Part shown: positions 16,876-24,889 of the stretch, piece after piece | Layout of the letters: each line of letters opens with the position of its first letter | How positions within the stretch are numbered: the first letter of the stretch is position 1 | From: Patulibacter americanus DSM 16676 | GTDB lineage: Bacteria > Actinomycetota > Thermoleophilia > Solirubrobacterales > Solirubrobacteraceae | Direction of reading: 5' to 3' | DNA length: 64,000 nt | Assembly (NCBI RefSeq): GCF_000420025.1 | Contig: NZ_ATUD01000007.1 | Coordinates: 1-64,000, forward strand | Translations under genes and position numbers: made by a program | The notes under the pieces: model-generated | What the model was told of the DNA's origin: nothing | Database searches by the model: none | Seen by the model: only the letters and a program-made list of their open reading frames with translations

Positions 16876-17492
16876 GCCGGGACCTCGCGCAGCAGCTCGC
16901 CGGCCCGCTCGAGCTTCGCCTCGAGGCGGACGTCGATCTCGCCCTCGCTCGTGCGCAGGAGCGCGCCGCCGCGGGCGACGCGGCGCTCGGCCTGCACCTC
17001 GCAGTGCTCCACGCCGCCGAGCTCGGCGACGACGGCGCCGATGCCTGCGCGGACGAGCGGGACGTCGTCGGGGTGCACGAGGATCGTCAGGCGGCTGCGC
17101 TCGACGATGCCGCGGAGCGTGCCGGTGATGACGTCCAGCACCCGCTCGGGGCGCTCGGCGACGGCACCGGCGACGACCTTCTCGGCCACCGCCATGGCGA
17201 GCTCGACGGCCTCGCGCTCCAGCGACGCCGCGAGGCGGTCACCCTGGATGACGGCCTCCTGCAGCGCCTCGGCCAGCGCGCGGCCGGCGGGTGCCAGGTT
17301 CTGCTGGGCGTCCTCGAAGCCCTGCGCGAGGCCGGCGGCGTAGCCCTCGGCCCGCGCCTCCTCGCGGATGCGCTCGGCCTCGGCCTTGGCCGCGTTGATC
17401 TCGTCCGACAGCTTGCGGACGGTCGGGCGGACGATCGGCTGCAGCGGCTCGAACGCGAACTCGGCGCCGAGCGACGTGGGCGAGCCGTGCAT
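16872..17492 (-). CDS. fliH: Flagellar export regulator FliH
   Basis: FliH is the peripheral-stalk-like partner that regulates FliI and docks it to the C-ring. The 206-residue protein has a long helical N-terminal part with Ala/Glu-rich heptads ([20 protein letters not shown]) and G-x-x-x-type small-residue spacing. The C-terminal FliH/V-ATPase-E-like domain follows ([35 protein letters not shown]). ATG 17492 shares one base with the fliG stop (TGATG). Sequence conservation in this family is low, but position between fliG and fliI is decisive. Confidence 0.9.
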   Translation of the reverse strand: MHGSPTSLGAEFAFEPLQPIVRPTVRKLSDEINAAKAEAERIREEARAEGYAAGLAQGFEDAQQNLAPAGRALAEALQEAVIQGDRLAASLEREAVELAMAVAEKVVAGAVAERPERVLDVITGTLRGIVERSRLTILVHPDDVPLVRAGIGAVVAELGGVEHCEVQAERRVARGGALLRTSEGEIDVRLEAKLERAGELLREVPA

Positions 17493-18583
17493 CAGACCAC
17501 GTCCCCGCCGTCGCCGCGACCGATGACGAGCTGTCCGGACTCCTCGAGCTTGCGGACCGCAGCGACAATCCGGCCCTGGGACTCCTCGACGACGCGCTTG
17601 AGCTGGGGCGGCTGGAACTCCATCTCCTCGCGGATGTTCTGCGCACCGCGGGAGGAGAGGTTGGAGAGCAGGCGCTCCTGGACGCTCGTGTCGACGCCAC
17701 GGAGGGCGAGGGCGAGGTCGCGCTGGTCGACGTCGCGCAGGACCATCTGGATCGAGCGGTCGTCGAGGCCGGCAAGGTCCTCGAACACGAACAGCAGGCG
17801 GCGGACCTCTTCCGCGATGGCGGCGTCGGACTCCGCCAGCGCGTCGAGCACGTTGCGCTCGGTCGGCCGGTCGGTGTGGTTGAGGATGTCGGCCAGCGAC
17901 TGCACGCCGCCGGCGGCCTGCGGGTCGGCGGAGACGACGTTGGCGAGCTTGCCGCGGACGACCGCCTCGATCCGCTTGACGACCTCGGGGTTGGTCTCGT
18001 TCATCGTGGCGACGCGCAAGGCGATGTCCGCCTGCTCGTCCGGGTCGAGGATCGAGAGCACCTGGGCCGCGAGGCGGGTGTGGAGGTTGGCGATGACCAG
18101 CGCGCGGGTCTGGGGCGACTCGGCGCGGAGGAAGGCGACGACCTGCTCCGGCGGCGTGCGCCGCAGGAACTCGAAGGGCCGCTTCTCGATGACGGACGCG
18201 AGGCGCCCGATGATCTCGTCGGCGCGGTCCGAGCCGAGCGAGCGCTCGAGCACGTCGCGGGCGAAGTCGACGCCGCCCTCGGCGAAGGACTGCATCGCGA
18301 CGGCCATCGCGTCGGCCTCCTCGAAGACGCCCTCGACGTGGTCGGCGGGGACCTGGCCGAGCTTGGCCATCTCGAGGGACAGCGTCTCGATCTCCTCGTC
18401 GCGCAGGTGGCGGAAGACGTCGGCGGCGCGGTCGGCGCCGAGCGAGACGAGGAGGATCGCGGCCTTGCGGCGGCCGGCGATCGTCAGCGGCGGGCGGGGC
18501 GGCGGCTCCTGCAGGCCGACGGGCTGGCCGTCGACGAGCTCGAAGTCGTCGAATCCGGGGGTGGTGTTCGTGGCGACGGCCAT
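17492..18583 (-). CDS. fliG: Flagellar motor switch protein FliG
   Basis: FliG couples the MS-ring to the rotor C-ring and interacts with the stator. The 363-residue product has the three FliG domains: RKAAILLVSLGADRAADVFRHL at the start, the middle domain with the FLRRTPPEQVVAFLRAESPQ hinge region, and the torque domain (DDRSIQMVLRDVDQRDLALALRG, then NLSSRGAQNIREEME). ATG 18583 is preferred over the longer frame because GGAGGA lies six bases upstream and it follows the fliF stop. It overlaps the fliH start by one base. Confidence 0.96.
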   Translation of the reverse strand: MAVATNTTPGFDDFELVDGQPVGLQEPPPRPPLTIAGRRKAAILLVSLGADRAADVFRHLRDEEIETLSLEMAKLGQVPADHVEGVFEEADAMAVAMQSFAEGGVDFARDVLERSLGSDRADEIIGRLASVIEKRPFEFLRRTPPEQVVAFLRAESPQTRALVIANLHTRLAAQVLSILDPDEQADIALRVATMNETNPEVVKRIEAVVRGKLANVVSADPQAAGGVQSLADILNHTDRPTERNVLDALAESDAAIAEEVRRLLFVFEDLAGLDDRSIQMVLRDVDQRDLALALRGVDTSVQERLLSNLSSRGAQNIREEMEFQPPQLKRVVEESQGRIVAAVRKLEESGQLVIGRGDGGDVV

Positions 18584-18585
18584 GA

Positions 18586-20151
18586 TTAGTCCTCCGACAT
18601 CCAGTGACGGACTTGCGATGCGACCTTGGCGGGATCCCGCTCCGCCAGGTCTTCCATGCGGCGGCGGGCCGGGGCCTCGATCACCGCGTGCGGCTGCACG
18701 GGCTGCTGGGCCGCCTGGGCGGCGAGGCGGGCCGCGGCCGCCTGACGCTCGGCCTCCAGGTCGCGCAGGGAGCGCGGGGACTGGATCTCGGTCAGCCACA
18801 CCGGCGAGGCGAGCGACTCCTGCTCCTTCTTGCGCAGGTGGCGCGCGATCAGGATGAAGAAGACGAGCAGGCCGAGGGCGAGGACCGCCCACTTGAGGTT
18901 GGCCAGCAGGCCGGTGGGGATGGACGGGCCGGCCTCGGGCGCCGGGGCCTTGGCGAAGGCCATCTGCGAGACGGTCAGCTGGTCGCCGCGCTCGCGGTCG
19001 ATGCCGGCCGCGGCGGCGATGGCGTTGCGGATCGCCGGGATCTGCGCGGCGGGGACCTCGTCCGAGACGAGGACGGCGACGCTCTGCTTCTCGACGCCGC
19101 CGGCGGCGACCATCGTCTTCGTGACGGTCTTGTCCACGCCGTACTCGCGGTCGCCCGTGGTCTTCTGGTAGTTCGAGTTGCCGCCGCCGTTGCCGCCGGC
19201 CGCGGCGTAGCCGGGCACGTTGCCCGCGGTGCCGGCCGTGCCGCCCGCGGCGCCTGCGGTGCCGCGCATCCGCTCGTTGTCCGTCTTCTCCTTGAGGGCG
19301 ACGGAGTTCTTGCCGTAACGGAGCTGCTCCTGCTGGGCCTGGTTCGCGTCGATGTCGGCGGACACCCGCACGCGGGCCTTGTCGGCGCCGACGGTCTGGG
19401 CCAGGACGCTCGTGAGGCTGGCCTCGAGCGTGCGCTGGTACTTCTGCGCGGCGGTCTGCTTGGCCAGCGCGGCGCCACCGGCGCCCGCGGCGTCGTCGCC
19501 GTTCCCCTGCGGCCAGAGGAGGCGGCCGGCGCCGTCGGTGATGGTGACCTTGGAGGGCTTGAGCGACTTGACGCTCGAGGCGACGAGGCTGGCGATGCCC
19601 TTCACCGCGGCGGGCTCCGGATCGCCGGCGCCCGTGAGCAGCACGGCGGCCGTGGCCTCCGGGGCGTCGTCGGAGAGCAGCGCGTCGTTCTCCGTGGGGA
19701 GCACGAGCTGGACCGAGGCGCCCTGGACGCCGTCGATCTCGCCGATGGTGCGGGCGAGCTCGCCCTCCATGGCCCGCTGGTAGGTGACCTGCTGCTGCAT
19801 CTGCGACGAGCCCATCTTCTGGGTGTCGAAGAGCTCGAAGCCGGGCTGCACCGCTCCCCCGGCCACGCCGCCGCTCTCGGCGAGCGCGATCCGGGCCGGA
19901 CCGACGTCGGCCTTCTCGACGGCGAGCGCCGTGCCGTTGTTCTGCAGCTCGTACGCCACGCCCTTCTCGTCGAGGGCGGCCGTCATCTTGCCGGTGTCGG
20001 CCGGGTCGAGGCCCGACACGATCGTGGTGTAGCCCGGCGACGACGCGAAGCTGAACATCATGTAGCCGACGACGAGCACGGCGAGGATCGCCCCGCCGAC
20101 GGCGAGCCGCCCGCGGGCGGTCATATTGGCCAGGACCTTGGGGAGCGGCAC
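18586..20151 (-). CDS. fliF: Flagellar MS-ring protein FliF
   Basis: FliF forms the membrane-embedded MS-ring on which the flagellum is built. The 521-residue protein has an N-terminal membrane helix at about 16-36 (LAVGGAILAVLVVGYMMF) and a periplasmic YscJ-like region (VSGLDPADTGKMTAALDEKGVAYEL, then MQQQVTYQRAMEGELARTI). A Gly/Asn-rich insert near 295-330, a second helix near 425-445 (WAVLALGLLVFFILIA) and a cytoplasmic FliG-binding tail ending VRHWMSED complete it. It lies three bases from fliE and two from fliG. Confidence 0.96.
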   Translation of the reverse strand: MPLPKVLANMTARGRLAVGGAILAVLVVGYMMFSFASSPGYTTIVSGLDPADTGKMTAALDEKGVAYELQNNGTALAVEKADVGPARIALAESGGVAGGAVQPGFELFDTQKMGSSQMQQQVTYQRAMEGELARTIGEIDGVQGASVQLVLPTENDALLSDDAPEATAAVLLTGAGDPEPAAVKGIASLVASSVKSLKPSKVTITDGAGRLLWPQGNGDDAAGAGGAALAKQTAAQKYQRTLEASLTSVLAQTVGADKARVRVSADIDANQAQQEQLRYGKNSVALKEKTDNERMRGTAGAAGGTAGTAGNVPGYAAAGGNGGGNSNYQKTTGDREYGVDKTVTKTMVAAGGVEKQSVAVLVSDEVPAAQIPAIRNAIAAAAGIDRERGDQLTVSQMAFAKAPAPEAGPSIPTGLLANLKWAVLALGLLVFFILIARHLRKKEQESLASPVWLTEIQSPRSLRDLEAERQAAAARLAAQAAQQPVQPHAVIEAPARRRMEDLAERDPAKVASQVRHWMSED

Positions 20152-20154
20152 GGG

Positions 20155-20481
20155 CTAGATCTGGGTGTGGAGGATGTCGGACAGGGCTTCGACGCCCTTC
20201 GTGCGCAGCGTGGAGGCCATCTGCATCGCGAGCTTGGCCTTCTCGACGCCCATGACGACGGCCTCGGGGCTCGTCGCCGTGCCGGCGGCCAGGTCGGCGG
20301 CGCCCTTGGCGGCCTCCGTCTGGGTGGCCTCGAGGCCACCGATGGCCTTCGACAGCGCGCCGCCGAAGTTCGTCGCGCCCTCGGCTCCGCTGACCGCCGG
20401 GGCGGCCTGCTGGAGGGGCGCGATGCCGCCGATGGCGGCCTCGGAGCCGAGCACCATGCTCGGGTCGATCGGAAGGATCAT
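20155..20481 (-). CDS. fliE: Hook-basal body protein FliE
   Basis: FliE is the small adaptor that joins the MS-ring to the proximal rod. The 108-residue product ends with the diagnostic helix pair: SPEAVVMGVEKAKLAMQMASTLRTKGVEALSDIL, recognisable in AVVMGVEKAKLAMQMASTLR, the FliE/rod-like coiled coil. It overlaps flgC by four bases and precedes fliF by three, the standard flgB-flgC-fliE-fliF order. Confidence 0.92.
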   Translation of the reverse strand: MILPIDPSMVLGSEAAIGGIAPLQQAAPAVSGAEGATNFGGALSKAIGGLEATQTEAAKGAADLAAGTATSPEAVVMGVEKAKLAMQMASTLRTKGVEALSDILHTQI

Positions 20482-20927
20482 CGGAGGAGGTCCAGGGTGC
20501 GGGTGAACATCTGCTTGGCGCTCTGCATCGCCGTCACGTTGGCCTCGTAGGCGCGGGACGCGGCGATCAGGTCGACCATCTCGGTGACGGAGTCGACGGC
20601 CGGCATGGCGACGTAGCCGTCGTCGTTGGCGTCGGGGTGGCCCGGGTCGAAGACCAGGCGCGGCGGGGCCTCGTGGGCCACGATCCCGGAGACCTCGACG
20701 CCCGCGGGCGCCATGCCGCCGCGGTCCATGGCGCCGGCGAGCACGTTGCCGAAGCGCGGTGCCGCGTCGGCGCTCTGGAGCACGACGGACTTGCGCTGGT
20801 ACGGGCCGCCGTCGGCGGTGCGGGTGGTCTGCGCGTTGGCGAGGTTCTCCGCCGTCACGGTCATCTGGGTGCGGCTCGCGGTCAGCGCCGAGGCGGAGAC
20901 GTCGAGCGAGCTCAGGATGTTGGTCAT
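20478..20927 (-). CDS. flgC: Proximal rod protein FlgC
   Basis: Rod subunit of 149 residues. N-terminal motif: SLDVSASALTASRTQMTVTAENLANAQTT, seen here as SASALTASRTQMTVTAENLA. C-terminal motif: DLIAASRAYEANVTAMQSAKQM. The FlgC-type block HPDANDDGYVAMPAVDSVTEM is present. It shares one base with the flgB stop and overlaps fliE by four bases. Confidence 0.94.
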   Translation of the reverse strand: MTNILSSLDVSASALTASRTQMTVTAENLANAQTTRTADGGPYQRKSVVLQSADAAPRFGNVLAGAMDRGGMAPAGVEVSGIVAHEAPPRLVFDPGHPDANDDGYVAMPAVDSVTEMVDLIAASRAYEANVTAMQSAKQMFTRTLDLLR

Positions 20928-21277
20928 CAGCCCTGTCCGTTGATGGCGTTGATCAAGGTGGAGAGGCGGGCCTGGGCGACGGAGACCAGCGCCTGCTGGT
21001 CCAGTGCGTTCTTGGCCAGCTCGGCGGACTCGCGGTCCATGTCGACGCCGTTGCCGTCGGCGGAGATCACGCCGGGCTCGGTGGTGGCAGCGAAGCGCGC
21101 CTCCTGCGGCCGGCCCGTCTCCATCGCCTGCTGCAGCGCACCGTGGAAGTCCACGTCGCGGCGCTGGTAGCCGGGGGTGTTGACGTTCGCGAGGTTCCCC
21201 GCGAGCAGGTCGTGGCGCATGGAAGCGCCCTGGATGGCGCTGTTGAGCGCACTCTGGGTGGGGTCGATCAGGCTCAC
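20927..21277 (-). CDS. flgB: Proximal rod protein FlgB
   Basis: First gene of the flgB-flgC-fliE-fliF-fliG-fliH-fliI unit. Product of 116 residues with the rod motif QGASMRHDLLAGNLANVNTP (then GYQRRDVDFHGAL) and a C-terminal helix LAKNALDQQALVSVAQARLS. GTG 21277 is the only start that lies after the promoter and before the conserved helix. It gives a leader of about 60 bases. No strong ribosome-binding site is seen. Confidence 0.9.
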   Translation of the reverse strand: MSLIDPTQSALNSAIQGASMRHDLLAGNLANVNTPGYQRRDVDFHGALQQAMETGRPQEARFAATTEPGVISADGNGVDMDRESAELAKNALDQQALVSVAQARLSTLINAINGQG

Positions 21278-21345
21278 GTCAAGGGGTCCGTCTGTCGCTC
21301 GTCCATCCGTGGACTGCGGAACGTCCCCTCCGTGGGACGCCTCGA

Positions 21346-21372
21346 TGATCGGCCCGTTCCGGCGCGACTTGA
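21346..21372 (-). promoter_or_regulatory. Sigma-28-type promoter of the flgB-fliI operon
   Basis: On the minus strand TCAA (21369-21372), 15 bp, then GCCGATCA (21346-21353). It is identical in both boxes and spacing to the flaG and flgF promoters. A perfect inverted repeat abuts its upstream side (21375-21400). Confidence 0.8.
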
Positions 21373-21374
21373 GG

Positions 21375-21400
21375 CCGTTTCGCATCGAGTTGCGAAACGG
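21375..21400. promoter_or_regulatory. Inverted repeat next to the flgB -35 box, possible operator
   Basis: Perfect 10-bp arms CCGTTTCGCA / TGCGAAACGG with a 6-base spacer (tcgagt), beginning two bases upstream of the -35 box. It is less GC-rich than its surroundings. It could be a regulator-binding site or a hairpin; no T tract follows. Confidence 0.5.
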
Positions 21401-21434
21401 AGGGCCCAGAACGCGCTCCCGCCCCACCACGACG

Positions 21435-21464
21435 ACGGGCCCCTGCGCATGCGCAGGGGCCCGT
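21435..21464 (-). terminator. 30-bp palindromic terminator after the flaG-fliD-fliS unit
   Basis: A perfect palindrome (acgggcccctgcgca / tgcgcaggggcccgt) lies 34 bases beyond the stop of the last gene of the unit on the minus strand. It separates that unit from the flgB promoter. Confidence 0.75.
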
Positions 21465-21497
21465 GGGACCGCGTGGGTGGTGGTGACGGAGCGGCCG

Positions 21498-21842
21498 CTA
21501 GGCGCGGTGCTCGGCGTGCATGCCGGAGGCGGCGACGGCGGCCGTACCGGCGCCGTAGCCGGACGCGGTGCGGCGGCCGGTGGCGGCACGGGCGAGCTCG
21601 CGGCCCACCTCGTCCCGCGCGCCGCGCAGCAGCACGCCGAGCTGGGCGTGCGCGGCCGCGGCGCGGGCCAGGGCGGGGCCGGCGTGGCCGGGAGGGGCGT
21701 CCGGCAGCTCCCGGGCGGCGGCGGACCAGTCGTCGAGCAGGCGGTCGAGCAGGTCGGCGTCGTTCGTGCCGGCGGCCATCAGGGCCCGCTCGGTGATCGC
21801 CGCCAGGAGCTCGTACCCCGCGATGTCGACGGCGACGGTCAC
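21498..21842 (-). CDS. Small helical protein in the FliT position
   Basis: A 114-residue Ala/Leu-rich protein, probably all-helical (LLAAITERALMAAG, LLDRLLDDWSAAARELP, ARAAAAHAQLGVLLRGARDEVG). Directly downstream of fliS, Bacillus-type genomes carry fliT, the chaperone of the filament cap FliD. Here the position and helical composition fit, but sequence similarity is not convincing by eye. GTG 21842 overlaps the fliS stop (GTGA). It is the last gene before a strong terminator. Confidence 0.7.
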   Translation of the reverse strand: MTVAVDIAGYELLAAITERALMAAGTNDADLLDRLLDDWSAAARELPDAPPGHAGPALARAAAAHAQLGVLLRGARDEVGRELARAATGRRTASGYGAGTAAVAASGMHAEHRA

Positions 21843-22207
21843 GACTGGATCGCGGCGAACGCGCCCCGCAGCTCGGCGGCCTGGGCGACGACCTGCAGCA
21901 GCTTCGCCGGATCCTGCTCGAGGCGGGCGGCGTCGAGGTGCCGGCGCCAGAAGGAGTAGATGGCGTCGAGCCGCGGCGAGACGTCGCCCCCGCGCTCGTG
22001 GTCGAGCGTGACCTGCAGCTCGGAGATGATGGCCTCGGCGCGCTGCATCCGCGCGGACGCGGTCGACGGGTCGCCGTCGCGCATGGCGATGGAGGCCTGC
22101 CGGAGGAAGCGGCCGATGCCGTCGTAGAGGGCGACGACGAGGCCGGCCGGCGAAGCGGTCAGCACGGCGTTGTCGCGGTAGGCGTTGGGGGCGGCGTAAG
22201 TGCTCAC
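21839..22207 (-). CDS. fliS: Flagellin export chaperone FliS
   Basis: FliS binds flagellin in the cytoplasm and delivers it to export; it also binds the regulator FliW in Gram-positives. The 122-residue protein has the family start (YRDNAVLTASPAGLVVALYDGIGRFL) seen here as ASPAGLVVALYDGIGRFLRQ, and the later VTLDHERGGDVSPRLDAIYSF block. The gene lies 20 bases after fliD and is coupled to the FliT-like gene. Flagellin itself is not in this window. Confidence 0.93.
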   Translation of the reverse strand: MSTYAAPNAYRDNAVLTASPAGLVVALYDGIGRFLRQASIAMRDGDPSTASARMQRAEAIISELQVTLDHERGGDVSPRLDAIYSFWRRHLDAARLEQDPAKLLQVVAQAAELRGAFAAIQS

Positions 22208-22227
22208 GGTCTGGTGATCGGTCGGGG

Positions 22228-23565
22228 TCAGCGGGCCTTGAGGCCATCGAGCTGGCCGGAGAGCCAGGAGCGCTGATCGTTGAACTTGGAGATCGTCGCC
22301 TCGAGGCGGGAGAACTGCGCCTTCAGCGCCGCCTCCTTGGCCGTCAGGCGGGCGTCGAAGTCGTCCATGCGCCGACCGAGGTCGGCGATCGTCTTGTCGG
22401 ACGCCGAGATCCGCTCCGTCAGGGATCCGCTCGCGCCCGTGTAGGTGCCGATGGTCGAGGCGAGCGTCTTCAGGACGCCGTCGGTGGCGCCGAGGACGCC
22501 GCGGACGGCGGCGGGGTCGGAGGTGACCGCGGCGCTGAGCACGTCGGCGTCGAACTTGAGCTTGCCCGCGATCGCGTCGGCGGAGTACGTCGCCGTGCCG
22601 GAGGCCTTGCCCGTGGAGATCCCGAGCTTCTCGAGGGGCAGCGTCGAGACGCCGCCCGTCACCGAGATCATCGCGCTGCGCAGCTGGTTCTGCATGGCGG
22701 TGAGCGTCGAGTCACCGCCGAGCTGGCCCTTCGACGAGGCGCTCACGGCGGTGAGCTTGCGCAGCAGGTCGTTCGACGCGTTGTACGCGTCGACGAACGC
22801 CTTGGCGGCGTCGCCGACGCCCTTCGTGTCCGCGCCCGGCGCGCCCACGTTGACGGTGGTGCCGACGCTGTCGAGGCCGCGGAGCTGCAGCTTGACGCCG
22901 GGAATAGCGCCCTCGAGCACGTTGGTCGCCGAGGTGTGGACCTGGCCGTCGATGCGCACGGAGGCGTCCAGGCCGGCCTTGAGCGCCTCGCCGGACAGGA
23001 CGTCGGCGGCGGTGGCGGTGAAGCCGCTGGCCGCGCCGGTGGCCCGGCTGGCGAAGGAGAGCCGCTCGACGCCGTCGACGGTCGTGACGGACGCGACGAC
23101 GTGCAGGGCCGGGTTGCCGTTGATGCGAGCCACCAGGTCGGAGGCCTTCTCGTCCGCCTTCATCGCGATGGAGTCGCTCCACCCGGTGCCGGCGAGCTCG
23201 ATGGTGCCGTCCGCGGTCGGCGGCGTGTAGGCGTAGCTGGCCTGGGCGGAGCGCGCGAGGCGGTCGACCTGCAGGGAGTAGCCGCCCGTCGGCGCGCCGG
23301 AGACGAGCGTCGCCGTCGCGGTCGCGGCGTTGCCGATCTCAACGCTCTGCTTGTTCCCGAACAGCGTCGGGTCCGAGAGCGCCTGAGCCGCGGTCTGGAG
23401 CTTCTTGAGCTGATCGGCGACGCCCTGGAGCGCCGTCTTCATCGACTGCTCGCTCGTCCGCTGCGTCACGACGCGCGTGCGCGGCTGGCGCTCGAGGCTC
23501 ATCAGGTTCGCGATCAGCTCGTCCGTCGGGAGGCCGGTCGCGAGGCCGCTGAGGTTGATGGCCAT
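22228..23565 (-). CDS. fliD: Flagellar filament cap protein FliD
   Basis: FliD forms the cap under which flagellin polymerises. The 445-residue protein starts INLSGLATGLPTDELIANLM, the typical FliD_N motif. A long middle part of beta-rich repeats follows. The C-terminal FliD_C region contains FVDAYNASNDLLRKL and LGISTGKASGTATYSADAIA, and the protein ends with coiled-coil helices (KTIADLGRRMDDFDARLTAKE). It is three bases from flaG and 20 from fliS. Confidence 0.94.
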   Translation of the reverse strand: MAINLSGLATGLPTDELIANLMSLERQPRTRVVTQRTSEQSMKTALQGVADQLKKLQTAAQALSDPTLFGNKQSVEIGNAATATATLVSGAPTGGYSLQVDRLARSAQASYAYTPPTADGTIELAGTGWSDSIAMKADEKASDLVARINGNPALHVVASVTTVDGVERLSFASRATGAASGFTATAADVLSGEALKAGLDASVRIDGQVHTSATNVLEGAIPGVKLQLRGLDSVGTTVNVGAPGADTKGVGDAAKAFVDAYNASNDLLRKLTAVSASSKGQLGGDSTLTAMQNQLRSAMISVTGGVSTLPLEKLGISTGKASGTATYSADAIAGKLKFDADVLSAAVTSDPAAVRGVLGATDGVLKTLASTIGTYTGASGSLTERISASDKTIADLGRRMDDFDARLTAKEAALKAQFSRLEATISKFNDQRSWLSGQLDGLKAR

Positions 23566-23568
23566 GGC

Positions 23569-23976
23569 TCAGGCCTTTCGGTCGAAGGTGAACGACTCGT
23601 CGGGCCCGTCCGGGCTCGACGGCGGAAGAACGGGACGCTCGCCGGCGGCGATCTCCATCGCCTCGGTCACCGGGATGCGCCGGCGGACCTCACCGTCCTC
23701 GCCGACGACCTCGATGCGCACGCGGTTGCCCTCGCTGACGTCGAAGCGCAGCGAGACGTGCTCGGCGCGCAGGGCGTCGAGCCGGTCGAACTGCGCCGCG
23801 ACCTCGGCCATCACCTCGAGCGGCGGGGCGGCGGGGATGCCGTCGAACCCGTCGAGCTTCGTGACGTACGCGTCCGTCAGGGCGGGCGCGTCGTCGCGGC
23901 GCAGGTGGGCGGGGACGACCCGCGCGACGGTGGTCGAGGAGTCGAACGAGGGGATGGAGGTGATCTGGTGCGTCAT
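23569..23976 (-). CDS. flaG: FlaG-family flagellar protein
   Basis: A 135-residue protein whose central part (LRFDVSEGNRVRIEVVGEDGEVRRRIP) is the FlaG fold: a strand pair ending in the R-x-I-P motif. The N-terminal half is a low-complexity leader. FlaG is associated with filament length control and always sits next to fliD, as here. It heads the flaG-fliD-fliS-fliT-like unit behind a strong sigma-28-type promoter with a leader of about 70 bases. Confidence 0.85.
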   Translation of the reverse strand: MTHQITSIPSFDSSTTVARVVPAHLRRDDAPALTDAYVTKLDGFDGIPAAPPLEVMAEVAAQFDRLDALRAEHVSLRFDVSEGNRVRIEVVGEDGEVRRRIPVTEAMEIAAGERPVLPPSSPDGPDESFTFDRKA

Positions 23977-24052
23977 CGGGGGACTCCGAGTTCTGTGGAC
24001 CTGGGTGTGGTCACTGGGGCGGTGGGGGCGTCCGCCTGGTGGTATGGCCCCG

Positions 24053-24079
24053 TGATCGGCACGCGGCCGAGATCCTTGA
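24053..24079 (-). promoter_or_regulatory. Sigma-28-type promoter of the flaG-fliD-fliS unit
   Basis: On the minus strand TCAA (24076-24079), 15 bp, then GCCGATCA (24053-24060). It is divergent from the flgF promoter, with 43 bp between the two -35 boxes. That interval holds a direct repeat CGGGGAAC at 24082-24089 and 24102-24109, exactly 20 bp apart. Confidence 0.8.
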
Positions 24080-24122
24080 GCCGGGGAACCCGCAGGAGTT
24101 GCGGGGAACTACGGACGGGCCC

Positions 24123-24149
24123 TCAAGGCGCCGTGGCCCCGGCCGATCA
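24123..24149 (+). promoter_or_regulatory. Sigma-28-type promoter of flgF
   Basis: TCAA (24123-24126), 15 bp, then GCCGATCA (24142-24149). The flgF ATG begins eight bases after the -10 box, which is where transcription would start, so the mRNA should have little or no leader. Confidence 0.8.
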
Positions 24150-24157
24150 CCTCGCGC

Positions 24158-24853
24158 ATGGACCGAGGCCTCTACATCGCCGCAGCCGGCATGCGTGCCG
24201 AACAGACGCGGCAGGATCAGCTGTCGTCCGACCTCGCGAACGTCGCGACCGCCGGCTACAAGCGGGATCGCACGACGCAGGCGTCGTTCGGCGACATGCT
24301 GCTGCACAACACGCGCACGGGCGCCCAGGTCGGCCGGGTCGGGCTCGGCCCGTACGCCGACCAGTCGCACACCGACCTGACGTCCAACCCGTCGCGCGAG
24401 ACGGGCGAGGCGCTGGACTTCGCGATCGAGGGCGACGGCTTCTTCGCGCTCCAGACCGACGCGGGCGTCCGCTACACGCGCGGCGGCCAGTTCCGCGTCT
24501 CCCCCGCGGGCACGCTCGCGGACGCACGCGGCAACCAGGTCCTCGGCCAGAACAACCAGCCGATCCAGGTCGGGGCCGACGGTCGCGTCGATCCCCAGGA
24601 GCTGGGCGTCGTGGCGCTGACGGATCCCGTCAAGCGCGGCGAGGGCCTCTTCGAGGGCACCGCCGCCGGGAACGCCGGGGTCGGGACCGTCCGGCAGGGC
24701 GCGCTCGAGACCTCGGGCGTCGATCCCACCCGCGCGATGGTCGACATGATCGCGTCGCTGCGCGCATTCGAGGCCGGCCAGAAGTCGATCACCACGATCG
24801 ACGAGACCCTCGGCCGCGCCGCCTCGCAGGTCGGTGACGCCCGGCGCATGTAG
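24158..24853 (+). CDS. flgF: Flagellar rod protein FlgF (FlgG-like)
   Basis: Rod subunit of 231 residues. The N-terminal motif is YIAAAGMRAEQTRQDQLSSD, then LANVATAGYKRD. The middle block FAIEGDGFFALQTDAGVRYT is the FlgE/F/G beta domain, and the C-terminal helix is GALETSGVDPTRAMVDMIAS. Being first of the two adjacent rod genes and the less canonical, it is called FlgF by order (flgF-flgG). ATG 24158 begins directly at the conserved helix and is nearly leaderless. The gene has its own promoter although flgG follows closely. Confidence 0.88.
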   Translation: MDRGLYIAAAGMRAEQTRQDQLSSDLANVATAGYKRDRTTQASFGDMLLHNTRTGAQVGRVGLGPYADQSHTDLTSNPSRETGEALDFAIEGDGFFALQTDAGVRYTRGGQFRVSPAGTLADARGNQVLGQNNQPIQVGADGRVDPQELGVVALTDPVKRGEGLFEGTAAGNAGVGTVRQGALETSGVDPTRAMVDMIASLRAFEAGQKSITTIDETLGRAASQVGDARRM

Positions 24854-24889
24854 CGCCGGCGCGACCTGCACCCCAACCCCTTCCCGTCC

